Shown here: positions 15,644 to 23,888 of the stretch, one piece after another | Layout of the letters: each line of letters begins with the position of its first letter | Numbering within the stretch: the first letter of the stretch is position 1 | NCBI RefSeq assembly: GCF_016863395.1 | Contig: NZ_BOOU01000044.1 | Span: forward strand, 186,001-250,000 | DNA from: Sphaerisporangium rufum | GTDB taxonomy: Bacteria; Actinomycetota; Actinomycetes; Streptosporangiales; Streptosporangiaceae | DNA: 64,000 nt | Reading direction: 5' to 3' | Program-made: the position numbers and the translations under genes | The notes under the pieces: generated by a model | What the model saw: the letters and a program-made list of their open reading frames with translations, nothing else | Database searches by the model: none | What the model was told of the DNA's origin: nothing

Positions 15644-18181
15644 TCAGGCCGGGCCGGCGAGGGTCTCGGCCGGGCGGTCGGACATGGCGCGCCGGGCCAC
15701 CAGCGCGGTCACCGGCACGACCAGGGCCACGACGACGGCCACCAGGCCGAGGAGGATCGCCAGCGACGTGCCGGTCAGCGGGGTGGCCGAGACGGCGATC
15801 GCCGTCGGGACGATCGCCCCGCCCGCGACGATCAGCCCCGCACCGGCCCCGGCGGCCATGACGATGCTCATCTCGGTCAGCAGGATCGACCGCACCCGCC
15901 GCCGGGTCGCGCCGGCCAGCCGCAGCAGCGCCAGCTCCCGCCTCCGCGACAGCACCGAGACGCTCACGGTGTTGACCACGGCGATCGCGGCGTAGGCGAC
16001 GGTGACCGCGACCAGCAGCGCGTTGACCAGGGCCTGCACCCCGAGGCCTTGCTGGACCGCGGCCTCGACCCCCTCCCGGCCGCCCACCGTGGCGCCCGGC
16101 CGGTCTGCGACGGCCTTGGCCAGCCGTGCCTCGAGGGTGCCCGCGGGCAGGCCCGGGTCGGCGCGGACCGCGAGCTGCCGGACGGTCCGCCCGGTGGTGT
16201 GCGCGGCGGCGAGCTCCGCGGGCAGCAGTAGGGTCTCGTAGCCCTCGCGGTCGTCGAACGTGGCCACCAGGCGCAGGTCGCCGGCCGCGCCGTCGCCGAA
16301 CCGGAACCGCAGCGTCCGGCCGACCGCGACGCCGAGGTCCCGCGCGGTGGCCGCCGGCAGCGCGACGGTGTCGCCGGTGAGGTCGGCCAGCGAGCCGGCG
16401 GTGACCCGGTTGGTCAGGACGCCGGCCGCTCCGGCGGCCGTCACCCCGCGCACCTGCCAGGGGCGGTCGCGGTGCGAGCCGTCGTAGGGCTGCTCGATCC
16501 AGCCGCCGGTCAGTACGAACGCGCTCGCCGCCCGCACGCCGGGGGTGGCCGCCACCGTTTCGGCCAGCCGCCGGTCCACCCCGCCGGGCACCTGGACGGT
16601 GAGGTCGGCGCCGACGGTGGCGATGGACGCCTCCCGCTGGGCGGCGAGCGTGATCGACTGCGCGACGAGGTTGCCCCCGCCGATCCCGACGACCAGCGCG
16701 ACGCAGGAGCTCACGGTGGCGAGCTGGCCGGTGCGGGCGCGGACGTTGCCCGCGCCGAGCGCGCCGAGCCGCCCGCCGGCGAGCCGGGCGAGCGGGCCGA
16801 ACACCAGCAGACCGAGGCGCAGCATCACCGGGGCCAGCAAGGCGACGCAGATGCTGCCGGCCAGCACCGCGGGACCGCTGGTCGCCGACACCACCGACGG
16901 GCTCATCAAGCAGGTGATGACGGCGAGCGCGATACCGCCGAGCCCGAACAGGACGCCGAGCGTCAACCGGACCGCGCCGACCCGGTGCCGCGGCAGGTCG
17001 GCGTCCCGCATCGCGTCGATCGCCCGGGACCGGCGTACCGGGCGGGCGGCGCCCCGGGCGGCCGCCCAGAGCACGAGCAAGGTCACGGCCAGGGCGACGG
17101 CGAACGGGACGGGGCCGAGGGCGAGGCGCAGCGCCGGAGGCACCACGCCGGAGCCGGTGACGATCGCGAAGAGGAGATGGGCGGCCGGGACCCCGGCGGC
17201 CAGGCCGAGCACCGCCCCGGCACCGCCGACGAGCATGGTCTCGGTGACGACGAGCCGGCGTACCTGGCGGCCGGTGGCGCCGGCGGCCCGCAGCAGGCTG
17301 ATCTCCCGGGCGCGCTGCCGGACCGACAGGCCGACGGTCGCCGAGACGACGGTCGCCAGCACGACGGCGACGATACCGCCGAACACGGCGCCGATGACGA
17401 TCGTCGGGACGCGCGCGGCGGAGATCCCGGGGTATTCGGCACCACCGCGGCCATCGCCGGTCAGCGCGGTGATCCCGGGGATGGCGGCCTCCAGGCGTCC
17501 AGCCAGGTCGCCGGGGGTGGTGCCGGCCCGCGGCAGCACGCCGACGGCGTCCAGCGGCAGCGGGCCGCCGAGGGCCCGCGCCCTGGCCTCGGACAGGAAG
17601 ACGGTGTCGGGCGAGAGCCGGTCCCCGGCCGTGGCCGTGACGCGATAGTCGGTGACCTCGCCGCGCACGGTGAGCCGCACGGTGGCGCCCGGCGTGGCGG
17701 CGAGCGCCCGGGCCAGGCCGGGGGTGAGCGCGATCTCGTCCGGCGCGGCGGGCGCGGCCCCGCCGACCGGCGCGAACGGGCCGAGCGCGGCCGAGGCCCA
17801 GTTCTGCGCCGGCACCGTGGCCGCCGTGCCGTCCTGGCGGCGGACGGCGGCCGGGAAGAAGAGCACCGGCACCGTGGCCCGGACGCCGCCGACCGAGGCC
17901 AGCCGGGCAGGCGCATCGGCGGCCAGCCGGTGGCGCTCGGGGTAGGGACGCAGGTCGGTGGTGGGCCGCCGTTCGGCGTCCAGCATCCGGTAGCTCGCGT
18001 CCCCGGTGACGATCAGCGGGGCGGCGGCCAGGCGCTCGGGCGGGGCGTCCAGCCGGATGCCCGTCTCGAACAGGGCGCCGGACAGCACGATCAGGGCCGC
18101 CCCGAGCAGCGCCGAGACGAACACGGCGGTGAAGGCGGCCATCCGGTGGCGGACGCCGCTGACGGCCAGGCCGAGCATCAC
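15644..18181 (-). CDS. FtsX-like ABC transporter permease (MacB type)
   Basis: An 845-aa membrane protein with the layout of large actinobacterial FtsX/MacB permeases. An N-terminal TM (residues about 15-37) is followed by a large extracytoplasmic domain, three TMs around 280-390 with the SLLRAAGATGRQVRRLV motif, more TMs at about 400-470, a second extracytoplasmic domain, and three C-terminal TMs with ELALLRLAGATRRRVRSIL. The two repeated FtsX modules are internally homologous. ATG 18181 overlaps the stop of the ATPase gene by 4 bp. With that ATPase it likely exports a lipid, peptide or drug; the substrate is unknown. Confidence 0.9.
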   Translation of the reverse strand: MMLGLAVSGVRHRMAAFTAVFVSALLGAALIVLSGALFETGIRLDAPPERLAAAPLIVTGDASYRMLDAERRPTTDLRPYPERHRLAADAPARLASVGGVRATVPVLFFPAAVRRQDGTAATVPAQNWASAALGPFAPVGGAAPAAPDEIALTPGLARALAATPGATVRLTVRGEVTDYRVTATAGDRLSPDTVFLSEARARALGGPLPLDAVGVLPRAGTTPGDLAGRLEAAIPGITALTGDGRGGAEYPGISAARVPTIVIGAVFGGIVAVVLATVVSATVGLSVRQRAREISLLRAAGATGRQVRRLVVTETMLVGGAGAVLGLAAGVPAAHLLFAIVTGSGVVPPALRLALGPVPFAVALAVTLLVLWAAARGAARPVRRSRAIDAMRDADLPRHRVGAVRLTLGVLFGLGGIALAVITCLMSPSVVSATSGPAVLAGSICVALLAPVMLRLGLLVFGPLARLAGGRLGALGAGNVRARTGQLATVSSCVALVVGIGGGNLVAQSITLAAQREASIATVGADLTVQVPGGVDRRLAETVAATPGVRAASAFVLTGGWIEQPYDGSHRDRPWQVRGVTAAGAAGVLTNRVTAGSLADLTGDTVALPAATARDLGVAVGRTLRFRFGDGAAGDLRLVATFDDREGYETLLLPAELAAAHTTGRTVRQLAVRADPGLPAGTLEARLAKAVADRPGATVGGREGVEAAVQQGLGVQALVNALLVAVTVAYAAIAVVNTVSVSVLSRRRELALLRLAGATRRRVRSILLTEMSIVMAAGAGAGLIVAGGAIVPTAIAVSATPLTGTSLAILLGLVAVVVALVVPVTALVARRAMSDRPAETLAGPA

Positions 18182-18957
18182 CGCACCGCTAGGCGGGGCG
18201 GCGCGAGCCGGGTCAGGCGCCCGGCGACCGCCTCGGCCGTGGGGTGCTCGATCCGGTCCGCGATGCGCCCGTCCACCAGGAAGACGGCCTGGTCGGCGTA
18301 GGAGGCGGCGACCGGATCGTGGGTGGTCATCATGATGGTCTGGCCGGTGTCGCGGGCCGCGGCCCGCAGCAGCCCGAGGATGTGGGCGGCGGTGACGGTG
18401 TCCAGCGCGCCGGTGGGCTCGTCGGCGAACAGGACGGCGGCGCCGGTCGCGATCGCGCGGGCCAGGGCGACGCGCTGCTGCTGGCCGCCGGACAGCTGCC
18501 CGGGGTGGTGGGCGGCGCGCTCGGCGAGCCCGACCCTCGCTATCGCCTGCTCGACCCGCCGCAGGTCCGGGGCACGACCCGACAGGATCATCGGCAGCGC
18601 GACGTTCTGGGTGACGGTCAGGGTGGGGACGAGGTTGTAGGACTGGAAAACGAAGGCCACCTGGTCGCGGCGCAGTTCGGTGAGCGCGTCCTCCGACAGG
18701 CCGGCCAGCGGGCGGCCTACCAGAGTGACCTGGCCGGATGTCGGAGCGTCCAGGCCGGCCGCGCAGTGCATCAGCGTGCTCTTACCCGACCCCGAGGGCC
18801 CCATGACGGCGGTGAACGACCCCTCCGGCAGGCCCAGCGACACCTGGTCCAGCGCGCGGACCTGCCCTTCACCGCGTCCGTACACCTTCGTCACCGCGTC
18901 GAGCACCACGGTGACCCGCCTAGGCCCGCCGCGTGGCGGGCGTTCGGTGACATTCAT
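18178..18957 (-). CDS. ABC transporter ATPase (LolD/MacB type)
   Basis: A 259-aa ATPase with Walker A GPSGSGKST, Q-loop FVFQSYNLVPTLTV, signature LSGGQQQR, Walker B AVLFADEPTGALD and H-loop THDP. This matches the LolD/MacB class that pairs with FtsX-like permeases. ATG 18957 has acggag before it. A strong sigma70-like promoter (TTGAAC-N16-TATTAT) ends about 39 bp upstream and is overlaid by a palindrome, so the divergent TetR protein most likely represses it. It is coupled to the permease gene downstream. Confidence 0.92.
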   Translation of the reverse strand: MNVTERPPRGGPRRVTVVLDAVTKVYGRGEGQVRALDQVSLGLPEGSFTAVMGPSGSGKSTLMHCAAGLDAPTSGQVTLVGRPLAGLSEDALTELRRDQVAFVFQSYNLVPTLTVTQNVALPMILSGRAPDLRRVEQAIARVGLAERAAHHPGQLSGGQQQRVALARAIATGAAVLFADEPTGALDTVTAAHILGLLRAAARDTGQTIMMTTHDPVAASYADQAVFLVDGRIADRIEHPTAEAVAGRLTRLAPPRLAVR

Positions 18958-18995
18958 CCGGCTTCTCCGTCCTAGACCGAAACTGGGATACGGAC

Positions 18996-19039
18996 ATAAT
19001 AGTGCTATGCTTGAACAGTTCAAGCCGTGCACTTATTCA
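18996..19039. promoter_or_regulatory. Divergent promoters sharing a cttgaac-a-gttcaag operator
   Basis: The perfect palindrome at 19010-19024 contains the -35 hexamer of two divergent promoters. The minus-strand promoter reads TTGAAC (19023-19018), 16 bp, TATTAT (19001-18996) toward the ABC exporter. The plus-strand promoter reads TTGAAC (19011-19016), 17 bp, TATTCA (19034-19039) toward the TetR gene. One dimer bound here would block both, the classic TetR-type autoregulatory arrangement. Confidence 0.7.
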
Positions 19040-19120
19040 TTCCGCCCTATCCTTCCGGGTGGCGGGTAACCGGACGCGCCTCCTCGATCAGTGCGGGAGT
19101 CACACAGATAGCATGGGACG

Positions 19121-19870
19121 ATGACGCGCGCCCGCCCCGGATCCCCCGGCGACCAAGGCGCCGGACTCCCCCGCGGCCTGCGCCGGGCATGGGGCATCGC
19201 CGAGCCGGCGCCGCGCCGCGGCCCCAAGGCGTCCCTGACGGTGCCGATGATCCTGGACGCGGCGGTCGCGCTCGCCGACGCCGAAGGCCTGCCCGGGCTG
19301 TCGCTGGTGCGTGTCGCCGAGCAGCTCAAGGTCACCACCAACGCGCTGTACCGCTACCTCGACTCGCGCGACGAACTCGATCTCCTACTGCACGACCACG
19401 CGCTCGGGCCGCCCCCGGGCGCCGACCGGGGGTTCGCACGCTGGCAGGACGCGGTGGTGGACTGGGCGGGCGCGCTGCGCGCGCGTTACGCCGCCCACCC
19501 CTGGCTGCCCGACCTGACCATCCGGGTTCCGGTCACCCCGCACGCGCTGGCCTGGCTGGAAGTGCTGCTGGAGCGACTGTCCGGAACCGGCCTGGACGAG
19601 GCGGCGACGCTGCGGGCCGCGGCGCTGCTCGACGGATACGTCCGCTGGAGTTCCGCCGCGGCCCGCGATCTCGCACGCGGCGAGATGCCGGTGATCGAGG
19701 GGTCGGCGGTCCTCGGCGTCCTCGCCCCGCTGCTGGGTGAACGCGGCATGCCCCGGGTGGCCGCGCTGTTCGGCAGCGGCCACTACCGCGAGACGCCGGC
19801 CGACGCCGACGCCGGGTTCGACTTCGGCCTCACCTGCATCATCGCCGGTCTGACCCCCCAGGGCGGGTGA
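19121..19870 (+). CDS. TetR-family regulator of the adjacent ABC exporter
   Basis: A 249-aa TetR-type protein with a proline/arginine-rich N-terminal extension (about 40 residues). The HTH follows (LTVPMILDAAVALADAEG, LSLVRVAEQLKVTTNALYRYLDSRDEL), then a TetR_C-like domain (AHPWLPDLTIRVPVTPHALAWLE, ALLDGYVRWS). The ribosome-binding site is weak. A promoter with a palindromic -35 lies about 82 bp upstream and is shared with the FtsX-type exporter operon, so this protein most likely represses both. The ligand is probably an exported toxic compound. Confidence 0.88.
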   Translation: MTRARPGSPGDQGAGLPRGLRRAWGIAEPAPRRGPKASLTVPMILDAAVALADAEGLPGLSLVRVAEQLKVTTNALYRYLDSRDELDLLLHDHALGPPPGADRGFARWQDAVVDWAGALRARYAAHPWLPDLTIRVPVTPHALAWLEVLLERLSGTGLDEAATLRAAALLDGYVRWSSAAARDLARGEMPVIEGSAVLGVLAPLLGERGMPRVAALFGSGHYRETPADADAGFDFGLTCIIAGLTPQGG

Positions 19871-19972
19871 TCTGGGCGTCACCCCGAGACGCCTCCCCTC
19901 CGACGCGCCGGATCAGGCGGCGCAGACCCGCGGGGCGCCGCCGGAACGGCGCGCGCTCGAGGATGCCGCCGG

Positions 19973-20012
19973 ACGCCACCGGGGCCTCGGGGCCCTGGGC
20001 CACCGCGGTGCG
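19973..20012 (-). pseudogene. Relic fragment of a diacylglycerol kinase gene
   Basis: About 38-40 bp here match 23600-23639, inside the intact lipid kinase gene, with only three or four differences. Read on the minus strand it gives TAVAQGPEAPVASGG, against TAVAEGPEALVAFGG in the intact protein. It has no flanking reading frame of that family, so it is a small relic of a duplication or rearrangement. Shared coding bias alone is a weaker explanation for a match this long. Confidence 0.5.
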
Positions 20013-20018
20013 GACCGA

Positions 20019-20924
20019 TCAGGAATGACGCAGGTGGTCGCGCAGGGCGCGGGCGACCTGACCCATCAGGGCCTCGGCGCCGGGCTGGACGATCGCCGGC
20101 ACCCGGGACTCGGTGAGCGCCGCCACGGCGAAGACCTGCCCGTCGGCGTGCTCGACGACGCCGACCTCGTGGCGCAGGTTCAGCAGCGTCCCGGTCTTGG
20201 AGGACCATCTCGCCGCGTCGGAGGAGAAGTCCGGCGCCAGCCGGTGGCGCAGGAGGTTGTCGGCCATCAGGGCGCGCACCCGCCCGGCGACCCCCGGGTC
20301 GATCGCGGACGGCGTCCACAGCGCCTGCAACAGCTCCACGAAGGCCCGCGCCGATCCGGAGTTCGCCCGGGTGACGTCGAGCTGCGGGACGCGATGGCCC
20401 CGGCCGGCCGTCCCGCCCTCGATGGCCAGCAGGTGCGCGAGGTGGACGTCGCCGGGGTCGAGGCGTTCGGCCGGGGTCTCGGTGAGCTCGCGGGTGTCGG
20501 TGCGGATCGTGATGCCGCGCACGCCCAGCCCGTGCAGGATCGCGGCGACGTCGGCGGGCGGGGTCAGGGCGAACAGCGCGTCCGCCGCCGCGCCGTCGCT
20601 CACCGCGATGCCGAGGTACAGCAGGTCGTCGACGGCGATCTGGGCCGGATGCCGGAACCTGGTGATCCCGGTCGGCCCCGGCGTGGTGACTCCGCCGGGC
20701 CGGACCCCTATCTGGGCCGCGCCGTCAAGCTCGCCCTTGCGGATGCGCTCAAGGGTCGCGATGGCGAGCGGGACCTTGACGAGCGAGGTGATCGGGAACT
20801 CCAGATCGGGCTCGATGCCGATCTCCGTCCCGAATCTCAGGTCTCTGACCAGGAATGATCCGCGCAGGCCGCCGTCCTCGAGAGCTCGCCGCAGTTCACC
20901 GACCAGCCGGTCAACCCTGATCAT
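20019..20924 (-). CDS. Serine hydrolase, beta-lactamase-like (BlaB-type)
   Basis: A 301-aa class A beta-lactamase-fold protein without a signal peptide. It has SxxK (S47-L-V-K50 in EFPITSLVKVP), an SDG in place of SDN (AVSDGAAADAL), and SKTGTLL for the KTG box. A cytoplasmic SxxK protein directly downstream of a LysR gene, divergent from a beta-lactamase, is the layout of Streptomyces cacaoi blaB, a regulatory protein needed for beta-lactamase induction. By that comparison it is probably a signal-sensing component rather than a resistance enzyme. ATG 20924 has ggagg upstream. It overlaps blaA-like by 14 bp. Confidence 0.82.
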   Translation of the reverse strand: MIRVDRLVGELRRALEDGGLRGSFLVRDLRFGTEIGIEPDLEFPITSLVKVPLAIATLERIRKGELDGAAQIGVRPGGVTTPGPTGITRFRHPAQIAVDDLLYLGIAVSDGAAADALFALTPPADVAAILHGLGVRGITIRTDTRELTETPAERLDPGDVHLAHLLAIEGGTAGRGHRVPQLDVTRANSGSARAFVELLQALWTPSAIDPGVAGRVRALMADNLLRHRLAPDFSSDAARWSSKTGTLLNLRHEVGVVEHADGQVFAVAALTESRVPAIVQPGAEALMGQVARALRDHLRHS

Positions 20925-21810
20925 GTGCCTCCGTAGGGTCGGGCGCGCCCAGGCAGCGCGCGATCGGGCCCCGCAGCCGCGAACGGACGCGTTCGGCGTC
21001 GTCGCCGACGGCGGCGGCCACTTCGAAGCCGCGGGCCGGCGAGATCTCGCCGATCGGGCGCCAGTGCAGGCCCAGCTCCGCGGCCTGCCTGCCGGAGCAC
21101 AGCAGCAGGTCGCCCGAGCCGAGCACTTCGGCCGCCGCGGCGGCGAGGCCGGCGGCGACACCGACCTGGGCGGGTTGCAGGCCGACGGCGTCCCGGATCC
21201 GCATGACGCGGTCCCGGATGTGCGGCACGTCGTCCTCGGGCTGGATCCAGACCCGGGTGCGCCGTACCGGCCCGGCGGCGCGCCCGGCCCGCAGGGTCTC
21301 CAGGTAGACGGTCGCCGGGAGCAGCCCCGACGTGCCGGCCAGCCCGAGCGGCACCGACCATACCGCGCCCGCCGGGGGCACCGCGACGAGGGCGGCGCGG
21401 ACCTCCCGGGCCCGAGCCAGCTCGGCCCGGGCGACCGGCCCGGCGGTGTGCAGGTCGAGGCGGACGCCGTCCTGGCGCGCTTCCACGGCGAGCCGGGCCA
21501 GGTCACCGACCGAGCAGATGTCGGGGACGGCCAGCCGCAGCGGGTTGAGCCGGGCACGGTCCGCCTCGTACTCCAGATCGTCGGCCAGCGCGACCAGGCG
21601 CCTGGCCGCGGGAAGCATGTCGCGGCCGAACTGCGTCAGCACCGCACCGCGCGAGGAGCGGTCGAACAGCCGCTCGCCGAGATGCCGCTCCAGGGCGGCG
21701 ACGCGGCGGCTGGCGACCGACTGGGGGATGCGGGTCGCGGCCGCGCCCTCGGTGAAGCTGCCGCGCTCGCCGACGTTGACGAATGCGCGCCAGGCGCCGA
21801 GAACATCCAC
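20911..21810 (-). CDS. LysR-family regulator of beta-lactamase (BlaA-like)
   Basis: A 299-aa LysR-type regulator: winged helix at residues about 5-62 (FVNVGERGSFTEGAAAT, IPQSVASRRVAALERHLGERLF, LTQFGRDMLPAARRL) and an effector domain. It starts at GTG 21810 and is divergent from a class A beta-lactamase gene, with a T-N11-A box in the spacer. Its stop lies within the downstream serine hydrolase gene (14-bp overlap). Gene order and divergence match blaA-blaB/blaL of S. cacaoi, where BlaA activates blaL. The effector is probably tied to beta-lactam exposure through the BlaB-like partner. Confidence 0.85.
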   Translation of the reverse strand: MDVLGAWRAFVNVGERGSFTEGAAATRIPQSVASRRVAALERHLGERLFDRSSRGAVLTQFGRDMLPAARRLVALADDLEYEADRARLNPLRLAVPDICSVGDLARLAVEARQDGVRLDLHTAGPVARAELARAREVRAALVAVPPAGAVWSVPLGLAGTSGLLPATVYLETLRAGRAAGPVRRTRVWIQPEDDVPHIRDRVMRIRDAVGLQPAQVGVAAGLAAAAAEVLGSGDLLLCSGRQAAELGLHWRPIGEISPARGFEVAAAVGDDAERVRSRLRGPIARCLGAPDPTEAHDQG

Positions 21811-21821
21811 GACCGGACTCT

Positions 21822-21836
21822 ATGCCATTCCAGCAT
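21822..21836. promoter_or_regulatory. LysR-type T-N11-A operator
   Basis: atgc-cattcca-gcat is a 15-bp interrupted palindrome with T and A 11 bases apart, the classic LysR box. It lies 12 bp upstream of the GTG of the LysR gene and 86 bp upstream of the beta-lactamase start, in the divergent spacer. Confidence 0.6.
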
Positions 21837-21921
21837 GCGAGCCCGCGTTTCCGTCTTTGACGGCATCGACCGCTCCGGCGAAGAATTCCCGGCGACGGAT
21901 CCACCACCAGAAAGGTGTCTC

Positions 21922-22899
21922 ATGCCCGACCGGTCAAGCCCGCGCCGCGCCCTGACGATCCTGGCGTCCCTGGTGCTCGCCCCGCTCACCGGCTACACCG
22001 GCGCCTGCGCCGCGGCCGGCGTCCCCGCCGCGGCACCGCCGACCACCGCGGTGCCTGAGACGGCCCCGGCCCATCCCGCCGCGCCGGCGCCGGCCGCCCT
22101 GGCCCGGAAGCGACTGCGCGCGCTGGAGGCGTCCTTCGACGGACGGATCGGGGCGTACGCGATCGACACCGCCACCGGCCGGACGGTCGGCCACCGGGCC
22201 GGCGAGCGGGTCGCGTGGCTGTCCACCTTCAAGGCGTTCGCCGCCGCCGCCGTCCTACACAAGGCCCGCACCACCGAGCCCGGGCTGATGGACAAGGTGG
22301 TGCGCTGGACCGCGGCCGACGTCAAGGAGAACTCCCCCGTCACCGAGAAGCACGTCGCGGACGGGATGACGGTCGCCGAGCTGTGCGAGGCGGCCATCAC
22401 GGTCAGCGACAACACCGCGGCCAACATGGTGCTGCGGCAGATCGGCGGCCCGGCCGGCCTGACCAGGTACTTCCGCACGCTCAAGGACCCTCTCTCCCGG
22501 CTGGACCGGTGGGAGACCGAGCTGAACGACTGGAGCCCGAAGGACCGGCGGGACACCACCACCCCCGCCGCCGCCGGCCGGGACCTGCGCGCGGTCACCG
22601 CCGGCGGCGCGCTCACCGCCAAGGACCGGGACCGGCTGATCGGCTGGCTGGCCGCCGCCAAGACCGGGGACGCCCGGATCCGGGCCGGGCTGCCCGCCGG
22701 CTGGAAGGTCGGCGACAAGACCGGCACGACCTCCAAGTACGGCACCGCGAACGACATCGCGATCATCTGGCCCGGCGGAACGGCCGCGCCGATCATCATG
22801 GCGATCTACACCAACCGCAAGGCGGTGGACGCGCCGGTCGTCGACAAGGTCGTCGCGGACACCGCCACCATCCTGGCCCGCGGCCTCGGCCGGCTGTGA
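21922..22899 (+). CDS. bla: Class A beta-lactamase, secreted
   Basis: A 325-aa protein with an N-terminal export signal (basic start, hydrophobic LTILASLVLAPLTG, then a cysteine at 29 that is a weak lipobox candidate) and a 30-residue Ala/Pro linker. The catalytic domain carries the full class A set: S101-T-F-K104, S162-D-N, E198xxLN (the deacylating glutamate) and K266-T-G. It hydrolyses beta-lactams outside the membrane. It is divergent from the LysR gene and probably induced through the BlaA/BlaB-like pair. The ribosome-binding site is aaaggtg. Confidence 0.93.
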   Translation: MPDRSSPRRALTILASLVLAPLTGYTGACAAAGVPAAAPPTTAVPETAPAHPAAPAPAALARKRLRALEASFDGRIGAYAIDTATGRTVGHRAGERVAWLSTFKAFAAAAVLHKARTTEPGLMDKVVRWTAADVKENSPVTEKHVADGMTVAELCEAAITVSDNTAANMVLRQIGGPAGLTRYFRTLKDPLSRLDRWETELNDWSPKDRRDTTTPAAAGRDLRAVTAGGALTAKDRDRLIGWLAAAKTGDARIRAGLPAGWKVGDKTGTTSKYGTANDIAIIWPGGTAAPIIMAIYTNRKAVDAPVVDKVVADTATILARGLGRL

Positions 22900-22911
22900 G
22901 GGGCGGCCGGG

Positions 22912-23790
22912 TCAGCCGGTGAAGACCCGCAGGGCGCCGGGGCGGACGGCGCAGGTGAGCGGGAGCGGGGCGATGGGCTCGCCGTCGGCGTAGGCGGTGA
23001 CGCCGGGGGCGTCCAGGGTGACCTCGCGGGCCCGGCGCACGGTGATGGCGGGGTGGTCCAGGTGGGCGCCCCGGTAGACCTGGGGGAAGGTCCGCAGGAA
23101 GGCCCCGGTGGCCAGCGGGCCGACGACCAGCACGTCCAGCAGTCCGTCGTCCGGCCGGGCCTGGGGCAGCACGCGCATGCCGGCGCCGTAGGAGCGGGTG
23201 TTGCCCACCGCGACCATCATCGCCTCCTGCTCGACCGTCTCGCCGTCGATGGTGAGCCGGAACGGGATCGGGGTGAACGAGCGCAGTTCCTGCACCATCG
23301 CGACCAGGTACTTCGCCATCCCCGGCGGGCGGGTCAGCCGGTTGGCCCGCTCGTTGACCTTGGAGTCGAACCCGCACGCCACCACCCCGGCGAACCACTC
23401 GTGCTCGCCGATCCGGCCGGCGTCCACCGTCCGGGTGCGGCCGGCAGCGACGATGCCGGCCGCGGCCAGCGGATCGCGCTTCGGGATGCCGAGCGCGTCG
23501 GCGATGTCGTTCCCGGTGCCGGCCGGGATGATGCCGAGCGGCACGTCGGTGCCGGCCACCGCCTGCACGGCCAGGTGCACCAGGCCGTCCCCGCCGAACG
23601 CCACCAGGGCCTCGGGGCCCTCGGCCACCGCGGTGCACGCGTGCTCCAGGGCGTCCTGCGCCGAGGTGCCGACGAGCACCGTCACCGGGCGGTCGCCGGA
23701 CCGCAGCCGGCGCACCACCGGGTCGAGCAGCCGCAGGGTACGCCCGCCCCGGGCCGCGGGATTCACCAGCACCACCAGCTCACCAGCCAT
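22912..23790 (-). CDS. Diacylglycerol/lipid kinase (DgkB/YegS family)
   Basis: A 292-aa lipid kinase with the catalytic-domain signatures of the family: NPAARGG near the N-terminus, FGGDGLVH (residues about 65-72) and IPAGTGNDIADALG. The C-terminal beta-sandwich includes DDGLLDVLVVGP. It phosphorylates diacylglycerol or a related lipid such as a phosphatidylglycerol precursor at the membrane. It is convergent with the beta-lactamase gene (12-bp gap). A 40-bp fragment of a similar gene remains at 19973-20012. Confidence 0.9.
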   Translation of the reverse strand: MAGELVVLVNPAARGGRTLRLLDPVVRRLRSGDRPVTVLVGTSAQDALEHACTAVAEGPEALVAFGGDGLVHLAVQAVAGTDVPLGIIPAGTGNDIADALGIPKRDPLAAAGIVAAGRTRTVDAGRIGEHEWFAGVVACGFDSKVNERANRLTRPPGMAKYLVAMVQELRSFTPIPFRLTIDGETVEQEAMMVAVGNTRSYGAGMRVLPQARPDDGLLDVLVVGPLATGAFLRTFPQVYRGAHLDHPAITVRRAREVTLDAPGVTAYADGEPIAPLPLTCAVRPGALRVFTG

Positions 23791-23888
23791 CTCGGGAACA
23801 TATCCGGGCAGGCGTCACTAATCCAGACCCACCCCCTCATCCTCATCCGGCCAGGCGGGTCACGGAGCCGGCGCTAAGCTCTACCGCC

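Noticed and set aside
16472-18301. 609-aa plus-strand open frame
   Set aside because: Antisense shadow of the FtsX-type permease.
20113-22899. 928-aa plus-strand open frame ending with the beta-lactamase
   Set aside because: The true beta-lactamase starts at 21922 with its own signal peptide and ribosome-binding site; the upstream part is antisense to the LysR and serine hydrolase genes.
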